Origin: Stictocephala bisonia
Taxonomy: Eukaryota > Arthropoda > Insecta > Hemiptera > Membracidae
Assembly: GCA_035578905.1 (NCBI GenBank)
Contig: JAQJVL010000797.1
Coordinates: 186,001 to 250,000, forward strand
Length of the DNA stretch: 64,000 bases
Reading direction: 5' to 3'
A program made the translations under genes and the position numbers. Shown here one piece after another: positions 23,258 through 36,688 of the stretch. The first letter of the stretch is position 1, and the number at the start of each line of letters is the position of its first letter. The notes under the pieces were generated by a model. It was given only the letters and a program-made list of their open reading frames with translations. It was not told where the DNA came from and searched no databases.

Positions 23258-26200
23258 AACCGGTGCGCCAGTAACACATACACTAACACAGTTGCAATAG
23301 TAATCCTTAACGTACTGGTTGTTAAGTAATATTGTCATGTTTTTATACTACAAATGGCCTATTTTATAGCAACCATAACTACACGGATGGTATAGAATGA
23401 TGTAAAATACGTTTAGTTGTAAGTCATTTTATGTTTTATTTTATACATTTTGATTAGCTGTTATATTTTTTTGGAAAGAATCCAAATAATATTGGAGAGA
23501 TTTCGCATTATTTCCTTTTTAATGAAAATTATTTTAGCTTCTTAAAAAAAGTGTAAAATTATATCTTATTTCTAATCATTGTAATTTACCTACACTTAAT
23601 AAATTACAATCACATGTATTAGAAACTAAAACTATGTTATAAACAGAATTTACTTTTTTAAATATTCCTAAATAAAGTACTTTAATTATTAGCAATTTTA
23701 ATAATTGTGTAATACAATTTTTTTGTAGAAATGTTTACGATATGATTTAGAAAAATTACGACTTTGAAATATTTAGAACGGCTACCATAGGAATAAGTCT
23801 TTGATCTGTTTGCTTGCAAAAATTCGAATTCCTAGTTTGAATACATGATGAATTAAATGAGTGTGACAACGATTATTTTTAACTTTTGAAAGCTTTATAA
23901 ATATAATACTCGTTAACACTTACATCGTGTTAATGTATTGTGTATATTTATTGTGTTAGTCTGTCTTGATGAGGAACATTATTTTAGGTTAATATTTTTA
24001 GGCATAGTAAAATTACATATCTAATTATTTTTTAATGTACTATTTTATTTTATCGCCTATTTTTTTAAGCCTGCAACACACCCAAAGCACACTCAAGATG
24101 GCCTTACCCATATGTCACATACTCTTATAATGTGTTTTACCTGATTTTATATTATAATAAGTCAGGAAACTTTTAGTTCTTAATCTATAAAATAAATTAA
24201 ATAGTTCATATATACATTTAAATAGTTAATTTCTTTCCTTATATCAACTATATTGTTAAATGTGCCAGCAATTAATATGATTTTACGTTCTTCTAATTTA
24301 TGGTAAAACTTCTTTATTTGAGGTGTGACAAATGAAACTGGACAGCTGCATTTGTACAATATGCTAATCAATATTTAATGGCTACGAACACAAATTTGAC
24401 CTTTAAGTTATTTACTCACTCCAACAATAGACTTTTGTGTGGCAAAAATAAAATTATATTTTTTTTAGTAAACAGAACATACATATTTTAATACATAAGT
24501 TTATTAAAGAACACGTGAGTTTCTACACCGCTTATGTAGATTATAGAAGAGGTCTAGATAGTAAAACTTAAGTAAATTAGTAATGGAAAACTATGACAAT
24601 TATTCTACCAATGTGCATGATTCCATACTTTAAATACTTTACTGAACACATGAATGTGTTGAGAACATTCATTTAAGTTCATTCTTGTATGGTTTTGATC
24701 AGTCCTAGTCGAATTAAATTATTTTCAACTTATATAAATTCAAGTTTACTTCTCGCTAAATATATTATAGATTGTTTTTGGTACACTTAATTAATAACTG
24801 ACAAGATATGTATTTAATTTCTTGAATAATAGTAGCGTTTATTTACTTGTTCACTTATTATTAATACAATAATATATCATAATTACTAACTTTAGTTACA
24901 GGTTTATGTAAATATCGCCGTACTTTTCAAGTTGAACGTGTACTGTTTCACATCATTCTTTTGTAAATTAGTTACAATATAGGATAGAAATTAATTTTGT
25001 ATGAAAACATTAAATATCACGTAGAATTAGTCTCCTACGTGACAATAAAGTGTTGTCTATTCATTAGTAAATATAAACGTACTAATACTCAGCTAACCTA
25101 TGAGTAAGGAAACTGCATTTATCTGTGGTTTCAAGTAAATCTAGTGGTAGGACACTCTTATTAGTAACATGATGAATCATTTAAAACTATAAAATAATTA
25201 ATAATACATTTAGTTATTTTATAATAGTGAATTACGTCTCTAAAAACTAATATGTTACATATCAGCTTACAACTAAACAATAAGCATTTAATGCATCCAT
25301 TAAGGTTAAAGTAATATCAGTACCTTAAAACTGTGTTTTTTAAACCAACATTTAATATAGGCCTACTACGTTATTTGTGTGGCTTAGATATCTATTTTAA
25401 AGGTATATAATTATTTTGAATTATTCATAAAAGGTGTAATACAAATTTACTTTACATTAGTATTTAAACATATAAGTCAAGTGTATTGCGGAAACCACAG
25501 ATATTGGATAAGTAGGAGTAAACATAATTTTGAAGAGACAAAAATATATTTATTCGATTTTATCGGTACAGGGCGTGACCTCCACCGCTAAGTGTGACTA
25601 ATGCTCTGATGCTCAAACTTCTCCTGTAACAGGTAAAATGATAAGCACACTTATTTTGTTCGGTAATGTTCTGTGAACCCATATTTTGACATGACTGGTG
25701 AAATATCGACAAATACTCTACGCAGTTAATAACGACATCACTACTCACAAGAGCAACTGAACACTTTCCAAACTTTTACGACATTATTTTAATGTTTATT
25801 AGAAACTAAAAATAACCATAATAACTACGAATACTAAAGTTATGTAATAATTAAAAAATTCGATACGGCATAAGACATGAACTATGACAGGAATACGTGT
25901 ATCACAGATATCGCAGGCGATCCGCATTGGTTGGTGGATGGATAACAACAACTGATGTTTTATGAAACAAAGATATTACTTAACATTGGTTATTTAGAAA
26001 CTAAAGAGTATTTGAAGACGGAGTTTATTTTTGTATGATATTTTTATAATAAAATTAATTTCGTTTATATCTTATTGTCTATATGAATAATAGAATAATA
26101 TTATGCGAACATTAAATATTTCTGTGTTATTAAATACACAATGAATTTGTGCAATTTAATGATATTATGAACTATTAACAATTTGAGGCAATTACAGCCA

Positions 26201-27777
26201 AATAAATGTTTGAACTAGATGTTTTCATAAGTGAAAATGTTCTTTATAATAAATGCATTTCATTAAAGGTGTGAAAATCAGATAAAATTAACAGTATATT
26301 AATAATATTGCTTTTACGATATTTAAATAAGTCCAATGTATTAAGAACGCTTAGGCACCTACGTTAACTTAAAAACTCTGACTGTATCATAATTAAACTA
26401 CGAAAACGGAAAATAAAGATTACCTCAAGTAGGAGATAGTAGGAGCCTCTGATCTCTTCCATATTCCATTGAACAAATAGGATCAACGTCCGTGTTTCAT
26501 TCCCGCTTCCGACTGAAGTTTTCTCACTGAGCAATATCTGTTCTGAGCATTGAAACATGAAATCCTTTGACAATCAAAGTTGAGTTTGATTTCCTTTACA
26601 CCTTTGGTATCTGTAGTTTTCGGAAAGGCTTGCTGCATGCTTTTAGCTGAACAAAACATATGTTTATACATCAAAAGCATTGTAACTGTAGGTAGATCGT
26701 AATCCGCTATTGTAAGACGCCCAAGATGTAAGACTTACGTTCAGATGTATTATAGTTGAAGGATCACTGTATGTTACTGAATTATATTCTGCTACATATT
26801 TACGATATAAATGCGTTAAAATACATATTTTAATATTAAATATTTATGAAAGAATACATGTGGCCACGTACCATAATATACGAAGAAACATTGCTTTGCT
26901 AGAATATATCTTACTTGTTTTTTTATGTATTATTTATTCGTCTTCCACAATTTTTTCTTAATTTTTTTACACCAAATTTAAATGTAAGCACTCCAAACCA
27001 TAATTGTCCCTAATTAGAATGTTCTAATGGTACATATGAAAACACATTATGGTTGATAACATTTTCTGTGTTTAAGAAAATACAACAAATCAAACTAAAT
27101 ATTAGAATAACATAAAACATGACAATTTTGTCACGTTATATTAGAAGCTGCAAAAGGTATGATTTTTTGTTTCAAATTTCTCGTAAAAATGGTTTTTAGT
27201 TTATTTTTATCAGTTTTTCAATTAATGTGATATTCATTACAATGCTTACTTCTCAACGAGTATGAAGTGTATGAGCTTATCCTGAAACCTAAAAACTGTT
27301 GCCATTTTATAAAATTTCCTACGAGTGCTTAGAGGAATGTATACTGATTGTATATACTCCTGCATATAATTAAAGGATAGCTGATATATACACTATTAGC
27401 GCAAAAATGTTAAATTAAATTATAGTGAGGTTTAGAATCGTAATAATTAATATTTGCACAAACTACAACTAAGATATTCACTAATACATAGTTGTAGTAC
27501 AGAAATCTTAAAGAAAATAGTATAATAATGCAATAATTACCTCAATTTTCTAGCTTCTGATTTTATCAAACAAAACGCACTACAAATTTGCATGTTTTAG
27601 CAGAAAGCAACAAATTAAAAATTAACAAATCGAATTATTTCACTTTAGTAGAATAGTAATGTATACCACGGAACAGAAGATAATGGAACAAAAAAATAGT
27701 AATTAACTGACTGCCGTATCGTAATCCGTCTAGTTTTTGAACACGCCCTAAGATTTTTGGTCAGTATTGGTTTTGTA
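23258..27777. other. Long AT-rich putative intron sequence
   Basis: About 4.5 kb with no conserved coding signal. Minus ORFs at 25560-25748, 26364-26573 and 26483-26680 lie in slightly less AT-rich patches and may be old transposon debris, but I recognise no domain in them. Confidence 0.5.
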
Positions 27778-28338
27778 TGACTACGACAGCATACAACGAA
27801 ACTAATCTAAAGATAAATATAATCTATAACAATTCTAATAATAAAATCCAAACAAGATAAGCCGGCGTGATAGCTGAGTGGCTATGTCCGGTGTGGAGCG
27901 CAATGTCTCAGGTTCAAATCTCCAACTGAGCTAACGGTCGAATAAAGATCACGCACAGATCAGATTCATTAAATAGGTCCATATTAATTGCTGAGTTAAG
28001 TTTTAAACTATTTTAAACGAAGGTCTTACTTCGTATTATGGTACGAAGTAAGACATTGTTAACAGGATTGCTGCCCATAATACGAAGTAAGACCTTCGTT
28101 TAAAATAGTTTAAAACTTAACTCAGCAATTAATATGGACCTATTTAATGAATCTGATCTGTGCGTGATCTTTATTCGACCGTTAGCTCAGTTAGAGATTT
28201 GAACCTCAGACATTGCGCTCCACACCGGACATAGCCACTCAGCTATCACGCCGGCTTATCTTGTTTGGATTTTATTATTAGAATTGTTATAGATTATATT
28301 TATCTTTAGATTAGTTTCGTTGTATGCTGTCGTAGTCA
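27778..28338. mobile_element. Foldback element: 264-bp near-perfect inverted repeat with a tRNA-like head in each arm
   Basis: Left arm 27778-28041 is the reverse complement of right arm 28075-28338, with only a handful of mismatches seen (such as CTCAGG/CTGAGG and TCCAAC/TCTAAC) and a 33-nt loop. Each arm carries Pol III internal promoter boxes. In the left arm, A box TAGCTGAGTGG is at 27871-27881 and B box GGTTCAAATCT at 27911-27921. In the right arm they are mirrored at 28235-28245 and 28195-28205. The boxes fit the consensus, suggesting a tRNA-derived SINE. A nested palindrome (GTCTTACTTCGTA / TACGAAGTAAGAC) sits at the inner end of the left arm. It may be a tail-to-tail SINE dimer or a foldback transposon. 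Target duplications are unclear; GTCAGTA occurs at the right edge and about 18 bp outside the left. Confidence 0.9.
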
Positions 28339-28530
28339 GTAACGTACAAATAGTGTGATAAAACAAAAAATATAAGTGAATAATAAACCACTACTATGTA
28401 TAGTTTTCAAAATCGAAAAAACTTAATTTACAAATGTATAATATGTTAAATAATTTCCCAAAACATATTCGTAATACACGTAAGAAATATATTAAAAGAC
28501 GTTTAGCGCGTTATGTTAAGTAAAATCTAA

Positions 28531-28740
28531 TTTGTAAGCACCAGTACCTCATGTGAATAATTTGTAAGCACCAGTACCTCATGTGAATAATTTGTAAGCA
28601 CCAGTACCTCATGTGAATAATTTGTAAGCACCAGTACCTCATGTCAATAATTTGTAAGCACCAGTACCTCATGTGAATAATTTGTAAGCACCAGTACCTC
28701 ATGTGAATAATTTGTAAGCACCAGTACCTCATGTGAATAA
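28531..28740. repeat. 30-bp minisatellite, 7 copies
   Basis: Seven units of TTTGTAAGCACCAGTACCTC + ATGTGAATAA in exact 30-bp register; a single G-to-C change marks the fourth. The 73-codon minus ORF over it is a periodicity artefact. Confidence 0.98.
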
Positions 28741-31081
28741 TTTTTAGTAAGTTGAATGTAATTTCTCTTCTAAGAAAGAATCAAGTTTAGTCGCAAGCAG
28801 CAGGGACTGCTTGTCCGCAAAGTTGTGGACAGATTTATTGCTTCCTGATATCACTGATCGATTGAACACAGGAGCATTGTTTCACAATATAAAGGTCGTT
28901 TGTGTATTTTTGTTTCGAAACTTGTTCTCAATTGTTTACTTTCTCCTTTACATCACAGAACTAAGTAATGTCATTTTTATTATAATATTTAAGAGTTTTT
29001 TACATAAGTAGTCCTCCTGTTAGTTAAATGAACCAGTCTTTATTATTAATTTGTATCGAATTCAGCATTATCATGTCTAATTAGTTTAGTTCAGATAATA
29101 ATACTTGGGTCTACTAAATTAATGTAATTTTAAACAAGATATTTCTGTGAATTTCGTCTTGAAATTCATTTGAATGTTTGTTTAATGTTACCATATGAAC
29201 ACTGGGACGTTATGGTTCATATGTCAGATGCTGTGAGCACATAATAACGATATAGTCGGTTAGTTTAGGCTTCTGGATTGTAGCGGAACATAAGCTGACT
29301 ATCTGAACTATAATATTTACTTCATCACCTCTAGGTAATGACTATTTTTATTATAAATGAGGCCTTTTTGAGCGTTTTGCATACTTATTTAAACAGTAAA
29401 AAAATATAAATTACGTCTCAACCACTGCTTATTATATATAAAACTAATTCGAAAACACTCTACTTTGAAATGAATTAACTTTAAATGTTTTATTTACTTT
29501 CCTAAGAAATTCCCCTTTAATAAAAATGAGAAGTAAAATAAATAACAAATTCTATAACTTTTCCCCCTCAAAAACTATACTATTATTCTAAAAACATTTC
29601 AAGATAGCCAATTTGTAGTACGTGTAGTGCAGAACAACAATATATATCACTTATATACAATAAATACATTATATACAGTGGCACTCAGCCGATATCGTCA
29701 GGTGCAACCAAAACAGCTGTTGTATATTGATTAATTTATATCAATAGACCGATGTCTTTTTACGCATATTCGCAGTCAATAAACGAAAGCGTGAAGCCTG
29801 AAGGATCAAAAAAAGTTTCATCCCGATCGGCCGATGGATTGCGGAATAATTAGCGATTATTTACGGGCATGTTTGACTGACGCTGCCGCGTCTTTTATCA
29901 CCTAGACGGTTTAAAACTAAAATATTTGTTATAATAGTGAATTATTTAATGAAAGGGCTATTTCAGTAATAAATTTATGCTATTTGAAATATAAATAATA
30001 ATAAGTAAATTACGTATTGCACATTCAAAAGATATAAAAGAACAGTTACTTGATTGGGTACCACGAAGAGCAGTATTATACGATATTGTTTGATCTAAAC
30101 ATATAAAGATTATATTTTCCCATGATGTGATGAATATATTATAATTAGATATTATTTTAAATATCCATTAAAATAATTGTCTGATAATTGCTGTACAATC
30201 GATACAAGTAAATGGGTTGGTTACCATTACGTGCATATTTAGATAAAAACTCCGTATGCACAGATCTCTGTGAGCATATGGGAGAAGGATCTGGAAAAAC
30301 GTCAAATTAAGAACAATGATTAAATGTACAAAATATTTACAATAAATAGATACATAACAAACAATTTAATGAAATAATTTTTTTTTTTTTTTTTTTTTAA
30401 TAAATTTGTGTCGAAATAAGATTTAAATAACAAATACTTAATAATTAGTATATTTAGCTATAGCTATATTAAAGGAATCAATTAAACATTTCCGTATTTA
30501 TGAAGTTCTTTTCGTCATTTGGAAAAGTTGGAAGGACAAACATAACTAGAGTGGAATTTCTCAAGAAAACACTTAGGTATCGTTAAGGGCCTCTTTTGTC
30601 GTTAAAAAGTTTAGCTTAACTCAGCAATTATAGAGGGGGGGGGAGTCTTGGTCGTCTTAACTTGTGGTGCTAGTGTAATATAAATAATGTTCGTTTACTA
30701 TTAATATTATTTCTTAATATTATATTGCAAACGTATTTATTTATTTAATATTTTGATAGTCATATATTTATTATAAAATGTAAAATATTTTCTTCAATGA
30801 ACAAATGTGTTAGTTAAGGCATTTTTCTATATCACTTAGCCATGTTTTTTTAACATATTTGCTATTATCATGGTTAAGTGTAATATCAAAATGCTCAATA
30901 ACGTTTATATAAGCTATGAGGTACTTAGGTGTCGTAATTTCAATTAATAAACACGGTATTTGTATCAGATAATACAGTTTATCTAGTAAATTGATTACAT
31001 TAAGGTTATCTCGTCAGATCTAGAAGCTTAAATATTACATTGAACATTGTTGATTATTTGGTTAGTTGTATACATAAACAG
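28741..31081. other. AT-rich putative intron with a possible transposon fragment
   Basis: Around 29680-29910 base composition shifts. Phrases such as GTTTCATCCCGATCGGCC and GGATTGCGGAATAATTAGCG recall dispersed transposable-element sequence, but the family cannot be named. A poly(T) run lies at 30380-30398. No exon recognised. Confidence 0.4.
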
Positions 31082-31278
31082 CAGCCTGGGTGGGTGTCAT
31101 TGTGCTGTAGTGTAGAGTTAACAGCCATCTCGACAGCTCGTCGCTTGTCCACTAGACTCGAGCGGACACTATCGGGGCTTACTACCAAGATCATGGAGGT
31201 CTTTCATTATAAATGATTGATTTATATTCCTTACCCGTATTTTACTGAGTTAAATAAAGTTATAGACGTTTTATACAG
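31082..31278 (+). other. Weak candidate alternative leader exon
   Basis: About 120 bp of raised GC content stand out between AT-rich flanks. A possible acceptor (AACAG, ending 31081) precedes it and CAG|GTAATAAC follows at 31279. It holds only a short frame (ATG GAG GTC TTT CAT TAT AAA TGA, near 31193). It could be a second 5' UTR exon, a separate promoter or a repeat fragment. Nothing in it is diagnostic. Confidence 0.2.
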
Positions 31279-32647
31279 GTAATAACGTAAAACCTACCAT
31301 TAATAATATAAATATAAACAAAGTACAGAAAACCTAATTTATTAAATTGAAACTCTTAATTACTAATGACATAAAAATCACAATAATATTAGAGTAAAAT
31401 ATATGCATCTGTTAATGCATTTAAAAATTAAATATATTTATAACCCTATTTGTATTCTGTTTTCAACTGATGATGGTCTTTCGAGACAAAAATCGATTTT
31501 GAACATTAAAATCATCAAGAAAAGATTGCTAAGTGTTGTTCTTTATATATATATAAAAACTCACATTTAACAAAGAATGTAACATAAGAAAGAATATTAA
31601 ACTAATTATTTAGGTATGTTAATTAATCCACTTACATAGGAAGAAATAAACTTTTGTACAATTAGATACCTTGATTCTAAGTGTACCCGATACCCGAGTG
31701 TACTCGGCCTTCGACCTCGGCTTGTACTACAAATGTATTATTGACTCAAAATCACAAGATTAAATTTATTTACAGTAACTCAATCAAATTACTTGCGTAA
31801 CTACATATTTGTTAGTAGAAACATCTTATGATATTACTTAGCCTGTTTCAAACATGTTCATTTAATTGGTTTTTGATTAACAGCTGAATATTGATTAAAT
31901 AAATATTAGATGCTTAATGTTGAACTGCATTATATTGACATTAAAACCTTCAAGTCCAGTGGAGTAGGGCCCTACATGGAGTGTAAATAGAACCATGCTT
32001 ACAACCTTCTCTGGTTTTATATTATGAAAGGTTTAACCTCTTCAATATTACAAACACCATAGTTTACATTCCAACAGCTGTTAAACTCTTTGAAAATCAT
32101 TATTTACATTTGAGCGTACGTTACTTTTAAATTATTTTAAATCTCCCTCCAAGTTATTCTTATGGCCGAAAAACGTACATTGAGAGCTTTCCATATATTT
32201 CAGGGTTAAAATATTGAAGAATTAAGACCTTATTGCAAAACTACGAACAGATGCAATTTTTTTGACTCCTCAACCATTTAAATTGGTAAAGAAATAAGGG
32301 TGGAGGTGCGCGGTAAAAATAAATTGCTTCACGTATTATATATAAGTATATTTTAATTGTTACAGTTAAATATTTATTGAAAATACCTAGTCACTGGATT
32401 ACTTAATTTAATTATTTCATATATAATATATATGTATTAGTTTATTAGTTTATGTCTAAGATTAACACAATCCTACCACTTTGTTATAGTAAATTGTTCA
32501 AATAATATTTGGATGCAGCTATATTTAACTTGCAGAACCCAAAATTTTAAATAACAAATTGTTAAATAAACGCATTAACTAAAACATTCTATTGCGTTCA
32601 GTTTAAAATCTGGAAAACGGGATTGTGCTCTTGATACGATCCAAATC
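31279..32647. other. AT-rich putative intron
   Basis: No gene recognised. It includes a hammerhead-like motif at 31467-31490 and a short GC-richer patch at 31681-31730 (CTCGGCCTTCGACCTCGG) resembling a dispersed-repeat fragment. Confidence 0.45.
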
Positions 32648-32649
32648 TG

Positions 32650-32848
32650 AATAGGTTTCAGATCGTCTGGGACTTCTGTGACAAATTAGAATAGGTTCCA
32701 GTTCGTCTGGGACTTCTGTGACAAATTAGAATAGGTTCCAGTTCGTCTGGGACTTCTGTGACAAATTAGAATAGGTTCCAGTTCGTCTGGGACTTCTGTG
32801 ACAAATTAAAATAGGTTCCAGATCGTCTGGGACTTCTGTGACAAATTC
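32650..32848. repeat. 40-bp minisatellite, 5 copies
   Basis: Five units of AATAGGTTCCAGTTCGTCTG + GGACTTCTGTGACAAATTAG. The two outer units share AGATCG where the inner three have AGTTCG, consistent with expansion from the middle. Confidence 0.97.
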
Positions 32849-35800
32849 ATCAGTCGGCTTCTTGAAAACTAGACATTTGTGCAGTTTTCAATCGACAATA
32901 AAATCTTACCGAGCATTAAGTTAAATACTCCTAGATAAGATTTATTTTCACCAATAATTTAATCACATTGACAATTATCTAATACATCTTTGAAGGAATC
33001 ACTTTTTGCTAAAACAACTTTATATTCAGAACGTCTTATTTATTGTCATAAGGTAAAAGTGATTTATGATGCAATTTTATATGAGACTGTATATTAACAC
33101 TGTTAGTTTTCGTATGCTTTATAAATTGTATTTTAGTTTGAATTCATTTATTACTTCAAAAAGAATAATTTGGTCACTACAATCGGTTCTTATGTATTCT
33201 AATAAACAATGACTGACTTAAAAATATTATTATTTACTTACTAAAATCATAAAATATTAATTTAATAACTGTCAATAAAATTACATAAGTTAAAGAAGGC
33301 AAAAATTTAAGAAAATTCTGACTGTGCATACGTGGATTCACCCACGTCTATATGAACTGGATTAGTGGCTTGACCTAATTATTTCACTTCTTAAAAAACA
33401 CAGTTTTTAAACTGTATAAAAGTAGAAAATAGTGATTCTTTTTGTTTAAAGTCACAAATAGTATCATGTATGTAAAAAATAAATTATCTATAAAGAAGAG
33501 TGCTAAATGTTCACATTTCAGGAAAAATGAGCGCATAATTAGATTGCCTGGGGAGTAGTAAATTGATAATATTATTCTGGTTGTTAGAAGCATCTCTCAA
33601 ATTGTATCTTCATGAAATTATTAATAAAAATAAATCTCATTAAGACTACTTATTAAGAACTCGTTGATTTTTCCCCCCCCTCAAATCAAATGTTATTCAG
33701 CAAAATGTTATACAATATTCATGTATATAAACAATGTTAAGTGACTTAAATAATGAAAGATAATGTTCCTGAAATTGTGTGAAAGACACATATCTTGGAC
33801 TATTCACCGTATAATGAAGATGAAAGTAACTTGTGCGACCACTCTTTAGGGTCGTCAGTCTTATTTCTCATTTATATAACTAAAAGCCAGTAAGTCCCAA
33901 TGGAGGATAAAACCACAACTAACTACGTGGAGGTCTCACGGGCTTGGGGATGCGCTCCCTTCGTGGGGAGTTGAGTCTCTTACCATTACCTTATCTCTGA
34001 GCTCTAGTACTTTTGACTAACTTATTTTTTTAATAAAAAGTAAATATGTCAACTAGTACTGCTCAGGTTTATCATAAAATGTTACTAAATGATGAATAAT
34101 CGGTTAGATAGCAAACATATTTGTTATAGTAATGTGCAAGTATAAATTTCGGGTTTTAGGAATTTTCAAGATTAAAAAACAACCTAATCACTCACAGAAA
34201 ACATATTTTCATTTATATTAAATCCTTAACTATATGATTTATCAATAATAAACTGACTTTACTACTTCGTTTACTGAAGCAGACCTAATGTTACTTATGT
34301 AAATCTGTCGTAAATGGTGGTAATTATATTTAAGAAACTTGTTTATTACCACAACTTTGACGAATTTTTCCAACATAATATATTGAACTGGAAAACTTAT
34401 TTGTCTTTGTCATCACTCTTTACTAGTCAATAATTTATTATTTAATGATTTTTTACTGTACAGCTATAAAAATAATAAAATATAAAAGACATTGTGTGTC
34501 TAGTAGAATCATAATTAAATATGCCTGTAATTAAGTATGTTTACGCAATATGGCATATATATATGTTAACTACATAACATGTTCTAGCATCATAAAGTCA
34601 TTGCATTAGTTTCAACTATATCACACAAACATCAGATAAACTGCGTACTAGCTTTGTCAAGGCCAATAGTTTAAATCCGTTACCACTATGCTAAGTTAGG
34701 CAAACTATATTGAGACAAACAGTTTATCTGTATCGACATCACTTTAGTAGAAATGCTCAACAGTATTTATATATGCTTAAAGTATATGGTGAAATAATGA
34801 AAAATGACTTTACTGTACAAATAATTGGTGAGGTTAGGACTAAAAGGTCCTCTATTACTCCTAAGCATATCATTCTTTTCTATGGAAGTACAAGAACAAC
34901 TGGGGGATCTCTCAATAGGAATATAAGCTAAGGAAAAATGGATGCTAATTGTCGGACGTTTAGTAGGATTACTGAACAAAACAATACGTTGTATCACGAT
35001 ACCTTGGCACGGTTAACTGTGCAGAAATAACATGTCTGGAGTTATATTCCAAACAACTAAAACAGCCTTTGTTTAAGGCTTTTAGTTATGATAAACTATT
35101 CAACAATCAATACTATGATTATATGTAATTATATAAATAATAAACACCATAGAGACCCATCCTCAAACTGAAATTGCTCACAATCTCTCTCTGTCAACTG
35201 GGAGACAGGGGAGTAATTCCTACAGCCATGTTTAGATCCTTCATCCAATTTGGTACATTTTGGAAGTTACCCCTTTGGCGACACTTAGTATTAGTTTTGT
35301 TTTACTTATACTATGGCTTACCTACTGTGTAAATATCACATAGGAGTTTATTTTTTTTATATTTATTTTGTACAAAAGAGGTTCTTATTTATACGTTCTT
35401 CTTATTCTATTGTTCGCCTTTTTTTATTTCTTTGTGATTATGTTCCAAAGACATTATGAACATTACAAAACGCTGTGGAAAACATTTGTATTCACTTGAA
35501 ACCTAGATATATAAAGAAATATAATGACCCATAAAATATAACTTAATCAAAACATCATGTTCAATTTAATTGATTTAGGCTACAAAGTGAACTTTTTCTC
35601 CTATATATTAATACCAAAATCTTAAAAACTTCAATTAATTTTTTAGATTTACTAAACGCATTATGTAGCTGGTCTTAAATTATAACTAAATGAGATCCAA
35701 CATTTAATTATTAACTTTATTAATCGATCTCCCATTACAATTTTATTTGATAAAAACTGACTAATTCATATTCAATGTACTTTTCTACCTTTCAATGTAC

Positions 35801-36210
35801 CGTACTTCATTTCAATGTACCTTTCATTAACAACTACCCAGAACTCAAATAGTCTTCTCTTACCTTATAACTGTTTTAATTTACCGGAATCTTTTGGTGT
35901 GAATTTAAAGTCATTAAATATTTGATATTTTAAAAGTTACACGAATAACTAGGGATATTAAACTCGATGCAAATAAGTTGTATAATAAACTCAAGGAAGG
36001 AACATTTTCCCTCAGTCCAAACGACAATATTTAGACCATAAGAGTATTTGTTATTCCTAGAATGTAAAGACCCCTTTATACACGTGGTGATTTTATAAAT
36101 ACAATGTATATACTATATTTAAGGTTGCGAAAATCAATTTTAACACCCGAAACTGCTAAGAATTATATGAATGACAGATCTTAATATGTTAAATTGTAAC
36201 TGGAATGTCC
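32849..36210. other. AT-rich putative intron
   Basis: No conserved gene. A GC-richer patch at 33925-34000 (GTGGAGGTCTCACGGGCTTG, GTTGAGTCTC) might be a SINE scrap. Overlapping opposite ORFs at 34710-34997 have no recognisable domain. Confidence 0.4.
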
Positions 36211-36688
36211 GTCTTAGGTTCTCAGGACTGTGCTTAAATCGTCTCCTAAGATCCATCTTAGGTTCTCAGGACTGTGTTTAAATCGTCTCCCAAGATCCGC
36301 CTTAGGCTGTCAGAACTGTGCTTAAATCTTCTCCCAAGATCCTTCTTCGGTTCTCAGGACTGTACTTAAATCGTCTCCCAAGATCCATCTTAGGTTCTTA
36401 GGACTGTACTTAAATCGTCTCCCAGGATCCGTCTTAAGTTCTCAGGACTGTACTTAAATCGTCTCCCAAGATCCGTCTTAGGTTCTTAGGACTGTACTTA
36501 AATCGTCTCCCAAGATCCGTCTTAGGTTCTTAGGACTGTACTTAAATCGTCTCCCAAGATCCGTTTTAGGTTCTTAGGACTGTACTTAAATCTTCTCCCA
36601 AGATCCGTCTTAGGTTCTCAGGATTGTACTTAAATCGTCTCCCAAGATCCGTCTTAGGTTCTCAGGACTGTGCTTAAATCGTCTCGTA
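36211..36688. repeat. 44-bp minisatellite, about 11 copies
   Basis: Units of TCTTAGGTTCTCAGGACTGT + RCTTAAATCGTCTCCCAAGATCCG from 36212 in 44-bp register, with frequent point variants (TTCTTAGG/TTCTCAGG, GTGCTT/GTACTT). Confidence 0.97.

Noticed and set aside
27861..27935. Functional tRNA gene in the foldback arm
   Set aside because: A and B boxes are present but I could not fold a proper acceptor stem and anticodon arm, and the duplicate in an inverted arm points to a tRNA-derived repeat.
28511..28732. 73-codon minus-strand ORF with a 10-residue repeat
   Set aside because: It is the translation of seven 30-bp minisatellite units; the period is a multiple of three, so openness is trivial.
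28531..28740. CRISPR-like regular repeats (also considered for the 37-, 40- and 44-bp arrays)
   Set aside because: Units are contiguous with no unique spacers, there are no cas genes, and the sequence is clearly eukaryotic.
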